Source of the DNA: Streptomyces sp. SS1-1
Lineage (GTDB): Bacteria > Actinomycetota > Actinomycetes > Streptomycetales > Streptomycetaceae
Assembly (NCBI RefSeq): GCF_008973465.1
Contig: NZ_WBXN01000004.1
Coordinates: 3,140,501-3,204,500 of the forward strand
Length of the DNA: 64,000 nucleotides
Direction of reading: 5' to 3'
Below, piece by piece: positions 60,254-64,000 of this stretch. How positions within the stretch are numbered: the stretch's first letter is position 1; each line of letters begins with the position of its first letter. Below the pieces are notes generated by a model that searched no databases, was not told the origin of the DNA, and was given only the letters and a program-made list of their open reading frames with translations. Both the position numbers and the translations under genes were made by a program.

Positions 60254-61684
60254 TCACGGGGTGCCCGTCGTCTCCGCCAGGTCCAGCGCGGAGGCGATGC
60301 GCACCGCCACGTCCTCCGCGTACACGGCGTCGCTCCGCTCGAACGCGGTGCGGCCCGCGCCGCGCAGGAACGTCACGACGCCCAGCGTCCGGCCCCGGCT
60401 GCGCAGCACCGCGCACAGGGCGTACACCGCGTCCGCCGGCCACTGCCGGCTCACCGCCCAGGCGCGCGCCCGCTCGGGCGGCACGTCACCGGCCGCCGCC
60501 CGCACCGACCCCGTCCGCGCCACGCACTGGAGCGCCGGGTGCCCCTCGCCGTAGCGGACGGGCAGGCCGGCTTCGCCGCCGAGCCGGGAGGGTCCCGGGG
60601 TGCCGGACGGGGTGACGGCGACCCGGACCAGCCGGACGGCGTCGACGGCCTCCGCGTCGCGCAGCGCGCCGCCCGCGACCCGGTCGATCAGGGCGTGGTC
60701 GGCGAAGCCCGCGAGCGCGAAGTCCAGATGGACGGTCGCCGCCTCGGCGGGGTCCTCGCACTCCGCGGCGGCCCGCGCCGCGCGGTGCAGCTGGTTGGCC
60801 CGGAACCGCAGCAGCGCCGCCTCCTGCTCGGTCTGCTTGGCCTCGGTGACGTCCTGGAAGAACCAGCCGACGCCGAGCGGCACCGGCTCCTCCGCGAGCG
60901 GCGAGGCGAGGCGCACGAACCCGCACCGCCAGCAGCGGCGCCGGTCGCCCTCCGGGGTGCGCACGCTCACCCAGATCTCGGCCGGGGCGGGCGGCGCGCC
61001 CTCCGCCAGCACATGGGTGAGCGCGCTCTCCAGCTCCTCCACGCCCTGGGCGAGCAGGTCGCCGAGCGGCCGGCCGAGCACGGCGGTGCGGCCGATGCCG
61101 AGGGCGCGGGCCGCGTGCGCGTTCACGACGGCGGGACGCAGGTCGGCGTCGACGAGCACCACGCCCCAGGACGCGTCCTCGAAGAGCGCCTCGCTGAGCG
61201 CGATGGACCGCTCCAGGTCGATCTGGGTGTGCACCTCGCTGAAGGCGCAGTACACCCCGGCGGGCTCGCCGTCCGGGCCGCGCACCGCGGCCGACTGGGT
61301 GCGCACCAGGACCCGGCCGCCGTCCTTGGTGAGCAGCGCGAACTCGTGCACCTGGCGGCCGGGGGACCGCATCGCGGACATCAGCCGCGCCTCGACCTCC
61401 TCGGCGTCCGCCGGGCGCACCGCCCAGCCGGCGAAGCCGCGCCGGCCGACGGCCTCCGCGGCGGTCCAGCCGAGGATGCGTTCCGCCTCGCGGTTCCAGT
61501 GGGTCAGGACGCCGTCCGCGTCGAAGGCGCACAGGGCCGCGTCCATGCCGTCCAGCAGGGCGGCCAGCAGATCGGACCCGCCCGCCGGACCCTCGGCACC
61601 GGCCGACGACTCGTCCGGACCGTCCCGCTCGGGTTCGTCCGGTCCCAGCTCGTCGGTGGTCCCACTACGCCGGGAAGCACTCAC
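60254..61684 (-). CDS. PAS-domain (PAS-PAS-GAF) sensory protein
   Basis: The 476-residue protein has two PAS domains (CAFDADGVLTHWNREAERIL and VVLVDADLRPAVVNAHAARA) with a PAC-like link (YCAFSEVHTQID, VGWFFQDVTEAKQTE), then a GAF-like domain to the end. No kinase, phosphatase or cyclase effector domain follows, so it probably works by protein-protein contact, as do regulators of the PP2C/anti-sigma network. I chose the GTG at 61684 because AGGGGG lies six nt upstream; a GTG at 61735 adds 17 residues but its ribosome-binding site is too close. Confidence 0.87.
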   Translation of the reverse strand: MSASRRSGTTDELGPDEPERDGPDESSAGAEGPAGGSDLLAALLDGMDAALCAFDADGVLTHWNREAERILGWTAAEAVGRRGFAGWAVRPADAEEVEARLMSAMRSPGRQVHEFALLTKDGGRVLVRTQSAAVRGPDGEPAGVYCAFSEVHTQIDLERSIALSEALFEDASWGVVLVDADLRPAVVNAHAARALGIGRTAVLGRPLGDLLAQGVEELESALTHVLAEGAPPAPAEIWVSVRTPEGDRRRCWRCGFVRLASPLAEEPVPLGVGWFFQDVTEAKQTEQEAALLRFRANQLHRAARAAAECEDPAEAATVHLDFALAGFADHALIDRVAGGALRDAEAVDAVRLVRVAVTPSGTPGPSRLGGEAGLPVRYGEGHPALQCVARTGSVRAAAGDVPPERARAWAVSRQWPADAVYALCAVLRSRGRTLGVVTFLRGAGRTAFERSDAVYAEDVAVRIASALDLAETTGTP

Positions 61685-61761
61685 CTGGACCCCCTGCCAA
61701 GCCGCGCCGTCGGAACGGCGCGCCGGTTCGCTCACTCACCCTCATCTAACTGGAACGTGAC

Positions 61762-62301
61762 TCAGCACACACCGGGTTCCCGCAAGATTGAAGGAATCGT
61801 TGTACCGGCCGTCTCCAGCCGGTCCAGCCGCAGGTCCACCCACTGGTCGGTGGCGCCGTCCAGCACATAGCGGTCGGTCTCGGCGAAGCCCCGGGCGCGC
61901 GCGAACCGCAGCCCCTCCTCGTTGACGGCGAGCACGCACGTCTCGACGGCCCGCGCGCCCAGCGCCCGCGCGTGGGCGAGCCCGTCCGCGTAGAGGGCCG
62001 TGCCGTATCCGCGGCCCCGGTGGCCGGGCAGCACGCGCGCGATGACCGTCGCGACCGCGTCCTCGTCCCGCGGGGGGCGCACGGTCGAGCAGCCGACGAG
62101 GACGTCGCCCACGTACGCGTTGCGCAGCCGGTTGCGCCCGGCGCGCTCGCGCACCTCGTCGAGGCTCAGGGCGGCGGGCGGCACGATGACGTTGTGGACG
62201 TGCCGCCACTCCTGGAGCGCCCGCTCGCCCTCCACCGGCGCGATCCTCGGCTCGGACACCCGCCCCACTCCCCTTCCGGGCACAGACCTCGGTTCCGTCA
62301 T
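61762..62301 (-). CDS. GNAT family N-acetyltransferase
   Basis: A 179-residue enzyme with the full GNAT core: VGCSTVRPPRDEDAVATVIA, ARVLPGHRGRGYGTALYADG (acetyl-CoA loop R-G-R-G-Y-G) and CVLAVNEEGLRFARARGF. The substrate is unknown. The ATG at 62301 was used. The first 15 residues are basic and weakly conserved. Confidence 0.88.
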   Translation of the reverse strand: MTEPRSVPGRGVGRVSEPRIAPVEGERALQEWRHVHNVIVPPAALSLDEVRERAGRNRLRNAYVGDVLVGCSTVRPPRDEDAVATVIARVLPGHRGRGYGTALYADGLAHARALGARAVETCVLAVNEEGLRFARARGFAETDRYVLDGATDQWVDLRLDRLETAGTTIPSILREPGVC

Positions 62302-62350
62302 GCGCGGAACGCTAGGTCAGGAGGGCTTCCGGCGTCCAAGAAAAAAGGGG

Positions 62351-62379
62351 TTGAGCGTGGCGGGTGGGGTTCTTAGGGT
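62351..62379 (+). promoter_or_regulatory. HrdB-type promoter of a small transcript
   Basis: TTGAGC (62351-62356) and TAGGGT (62374-62379) are separated by exactly 17 nt. Transcription should begin near 62386. No plus-strand gene other than the micro-ORF follows for 1.2 kb. Confidence 0.65.
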
Positions 62380-62412
62380 GGGACGTACTTCGGAAAGGAG
62401 GTGGTTCGGCAG

Positions 62413-62451
62413 ATGTATGCATACCGGACGGAAGAGGTGGCTGCGGGCTAG
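62413..62451 (+). CDS. 12-residue micro-ORF with full-length Shine-Dalgarno
   Basis: ATG at 62413, stop at 62449-62451. The peptide reads MYAYRTEEVAAG. GAAAGGAGGTG (62393-62403) matches the 16S anti-Shine-Dalgarno over about 11 nt, at a good distance of nine nt. Such a strong site before a very short frame suggests a translated leader or sensor peptide rather than chance. Confidence 0.5.
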   Translation: MYAYRTEEVAAG

Positions 62452-62529
62452 CGGCCCGTCACCCACCACGTGCGGTGCCGGACCAGCGTGTGAGTGAGAC
62501 ACGCAGCCGGCCAATTCCACGCAGTCACC

Positions 62530-62600
62530 CGACCCGCGAGCTCGCCGGTACGTCCGGCCGGCTCCCCCGCCCCGGCGGAGGGACCAGAGCTCGCGGGTCG
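62530..62600. terminator. Bidirectional hairpin before pdxH stop and after the small RNA
   Basis: Perfect 13-bp arms (62530-62542 and 62588-62600) enclose 45 nt that hold a further GC hairpin. It sits 44 nt past the pdxH stop and at the end of the small plus-strand transcript, so it can terminate both. Confidence 0.6.
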
Positions 62601-62644
62601 CTGCGTTTCCGGGGGCCGCCTCCAGCCGCCCGGGCGCGCACCGC

Positions 62645-63334
62645 TCAGGGGCTGAGCCGCTCCACCCGCCAGCCGCCGTCGGGCTCCGCCACGTACCGCA
62701 GCCGGTCGTGCAGCCGGTTCTCCCGGCCCTGCCAGAACTCGACCGTGCTCGGCGCGACCCGGAAGCCGCCCCAGTGCGGCGGCACCGGCACCTGTTCCGC
62801 GCCCTCGGGGTAGCGGGCGGAGAGCTCCGCGTACGACGCGTCGAGCTCGGCGCGCGAGGCGATGACGGACGACTGGGCGCTGGCCCAGGCGCCGAGCTGG
62901 GAGCCGTGCGGCCGGGTGCGAAAGTAGGCGGCCGTCTCGTCGCGGCCGGTGCGCCGCGCCACGCCCGTGACGATGACCTGCCGGGCCATCGGATGCCAGG
63001 GGAACAGCAGCGAGACGTACGGGTTCTCGGCGAGGTCGCGGGCCTTGCGGGAGTCGTAGTTGGTGTAGAAGACGAAGCCCCGCTCGTCGAACTGCTTCAG
63101 CAGCACGGTGCGCGAGCTGGGCCGCCCCTCGCCGTCGGCCGTGGACACGATCATGGCGTTGGGTTCGAAGAGGTGGGCCTGGGCCGCGGCCTGCCGGAAC
63201 CAGCGCGCGAACTGTTCCACCGGGCCGTCGGCCAGGTCGCGCTCGGCGAGGCCCTCGGCCCGGTAGTGCTTGCGCATCGCGGCCGGGTCGAGCTCGGGCG
63301 CCGCGGGATCGAGGGAGGCGTCTGGGTCGGTCAC
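62645..63334 (-). CDS. pdxH: Pyridoxamine 5'-phosphate oxidase
   Basis: PdxH oxidises pyridoxine or pyridoxamine 5'-phosphate to pyridoxal 5'-phosphate using FMN and oxygen. The 229 residues show the family pattern: [20 protein letters not shown] near the N-terminus, [20 protein letters not shown] with the FMN-binding [27 protein letters not shown], and the C-terminal [17 protein letters not shown] with the substrate-contacting R-L-H-D-R. The start is the GTG at 63334 with AGGA upstream. It is divergent from the citrate synthase gene. Confidence 0.97.
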   Translation of the reverse strand: MTDPDASLDPAAPELDPAAMRKHYRAEGLAERDLADGPVEQFARWFRQAAAQAHLFEPNAMIVSTADGEGRPSSRTVLLKQFDERGFVFYTNYDSRKARDLAENPYVSLLFPWHPMARQVIVTGVARRTGRDETAAYFRTRPHGSQLGAWASAQSSVIASRAELDASYAELSARYPEGAEQVPVPPHWGGFRVAPSTVEFWQGRENRLHDRLRYVAEPDGGWRVERLSP

Positions 63335-63664
63335 GCGGTCATCCTGCCGTATGAGGGACGCGGCGCCGGGGACGGTCGCCGCCGGGTCCCCGTATGGCAC
63401 TGAGTGCCGCGAGACCTCCCCAAGAGTGGCACTCAGGGATATCGTCGGGGATGTGGCCCGGGTTGGATGAGCTTCGGGCGCACGGGGCATCACAGGGATA
63501 CGCCCCGGACCGCGAGTCCGACGAGGCCCGTGGCACCCGGACGAACCGGGGAGCGGGTCCGTGACCGTGGATCCGCCGGGGGCCGCGTCCCGTCCCACCA
63601 GCCGCGACAGGGTCGTCCCGCCACCACAACACCATCCGCCGCAACCGTCACGAGGAGCCGCCTG
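63335..63664. other. Divergent promoter region of pdxH and citrate synthase
   Basis: 330 nt without a gene. The palindrome GGCAC-TGA-GTGCC (63396-63408) and a related half TGGCACTCA (63427-63435) lie 60-100 nt upstream of pdxH; they resemble a regulator dimer site. I cannot assign the promoter elements of citrate synthase. Confidence 0.45.
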
Positions 63665-64000
63665 ATGTCCGACTTCGTACCCGGACTCGAGGGAGTCGTC
63701 GCGTTCGAGACGGAGATCGCCGAACCCGACAAAGAGGGCGGCGCGCTCAGGTACCGCGGCGTCGACATCGAGGACCTCGTCGGTCATGTCTCGTTCGGCA
63801 ATGTCTGGGGACTGCTCGTCGACGGTGCCTTCCGCCCCGGCCTGCCGCCCGCCGAGCCCTTCCCGATCCCCGTGCACTCCGGGGACATCCGGGTCGACGT
63901 GCAGTCGGCGCTCGCCATGCTGGCGCCCGTGTGGGGCCTGAAACCGCTCCTGGACATCGACGAGGAGCAGGCCCGCGACGACCTCGCCCGGGCCGCGGTC
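63665..64000 (+). CDS. Citrate synthase 2 (5' part, truncated by window end)
   Basis: The first 112 residues are seen. They contain the N-terminal citrate synthase pattern: [20 protein letters not shown], then [12 protein letters not shown], which marks the short (about 370-residue) type II-like citrate/methylcitrate synthases of actinobacteria. The catalytic His and Asp lie beyond the window. GAGGAG precedes the ATG at 63665. In S. coelicolor the matching gene is SCO4388, next to pdxH. Confidence 0.93.
   Translation, partial: MSDFVPGLEGVVAFETEIAEPDKEGGALRYRGVDIEDLVGHVSFGNVWGLLVDGAFRPGLPPAEPFPIPVHSGDIRVDVQSALAMLAPVWGLKPLLDIDEEQARDDLARAAV

Larger units (their letters stand above)
62386..62604 (+). 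ncRNA. Probable small structured RNA with leader micro-ORF
   Basis: About 219 nt from the predicted start to the end of a strong hairpin. It contains a Shine-Dalgarno of exceptional length, a 12-codon ORF, a small hairpin (GCGTGT 62486-62491 with ACACGC 62499-62504) and a terminator-like stem (62530-62542 with 62588-62600, outer GCAG/CTGC pairing). The gap lies between two minus-strand genes, so it is a stand-alone transcript rather than a leader. I recall that S. coelicolor has a reported small RNA near the corresponding position, but cannot verify it here. Confidence 0.5.

Noticed and set aside
1..64000. Biosynthetic gene cluster, prophage, insertion sequence, CRISPR array or tRNA
   Set aside because: No polyketide or peptide synthetase, transposase, integrase, spacer array or tRNA-like sequence was seen. 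Regulation of antibiotics is encoded (afsK/S/R) but not their synthesis.

Overview
The window is chromosomal DNA of a Streptomyces species, close to S. coelicolor. It is very GC-rich with strong third-position GC bias, uses many GTG starts, and carries Streptomyces-specific genes: the afsK/afsS/afsR regulators, dmdR1 and a fused fbiC. From memory, the order runs backwards along the S. coelicolor core chromosome, roughly SCO4440 to SCO4388. I see no rRNA, tRNA, prophage, insertion sequence or CRISPR array.

Layout. 0.1-8.6 kb: GPP34 protein, membrane-anchored D-Ala-D-Ala carboxypeptidase, large membrane protein, sodium:solute symporter, ADP-ribosylglycohydrolase. 8.7-13.2 kb: a giant ATPase-TPR protein, a DUF2165 protein and a catalytically dead L,D-transpeptidase-like protein. 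13.3-23.5 kb: F420 precursor enzyme FbiC with an LLM oxidoreductase, a PHP-domain hydrolase, a small secreted protein, an ABC/FtsX exporter, an EEP phosphatase and a Ddn-like protein. 23.5-31 kb: afsR, afsS and afsK, the Ser/Thr-kinase cascade controlling antibiotic production, with an AfsR/PhoP-type 11-bp direct repeat before afsS. 31-43 kb: regulators (TetR, Lrp, GlxA, ECF41 sigma), PNPOx-fold proteins, acetyltransferases, flavin oxidoreductases and two MFS exporters. 43-46 kb: a decayed patch with gene fragments around an anti-sigma-type ATPase. 45.7-57 kb: EF-hand protein, STAS protein, ECF sigma with overlapping zinc-finger anti-sigma, purU, an NsdA-like regulator, a prim-pol protein and an ABC exporter. 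57-64 kb: hydrolase, iron regulator dmdR1 with a DasR-type site, SIS isomerase, PAS protein, a probable small RNA with a micro-ORF, pdxH and the start of citrate synthase.

Most interesting points: (1) remnants of an acyl-CoA catabolic gene set (aldehyde dehydrogenase, DUF35 protein, acyl-CoA dehydrogenase, acyl-CoA synthetase) lie at three separate places, each directly beside a palindrome of the form TGACG-N3-CGTCA; (2) a small transcript at 62.4 kb has a near-ideal promoter, a Shine-Dalgarno matching almost all of the 16S tail, a 12-codon ORF and a strong terminator; (3) two enzymes have lost their catalytic residues; (4) several clear operators (dre-like, Rex/CRP-like, AfsR/PhoP-like) suggest testable regulation.
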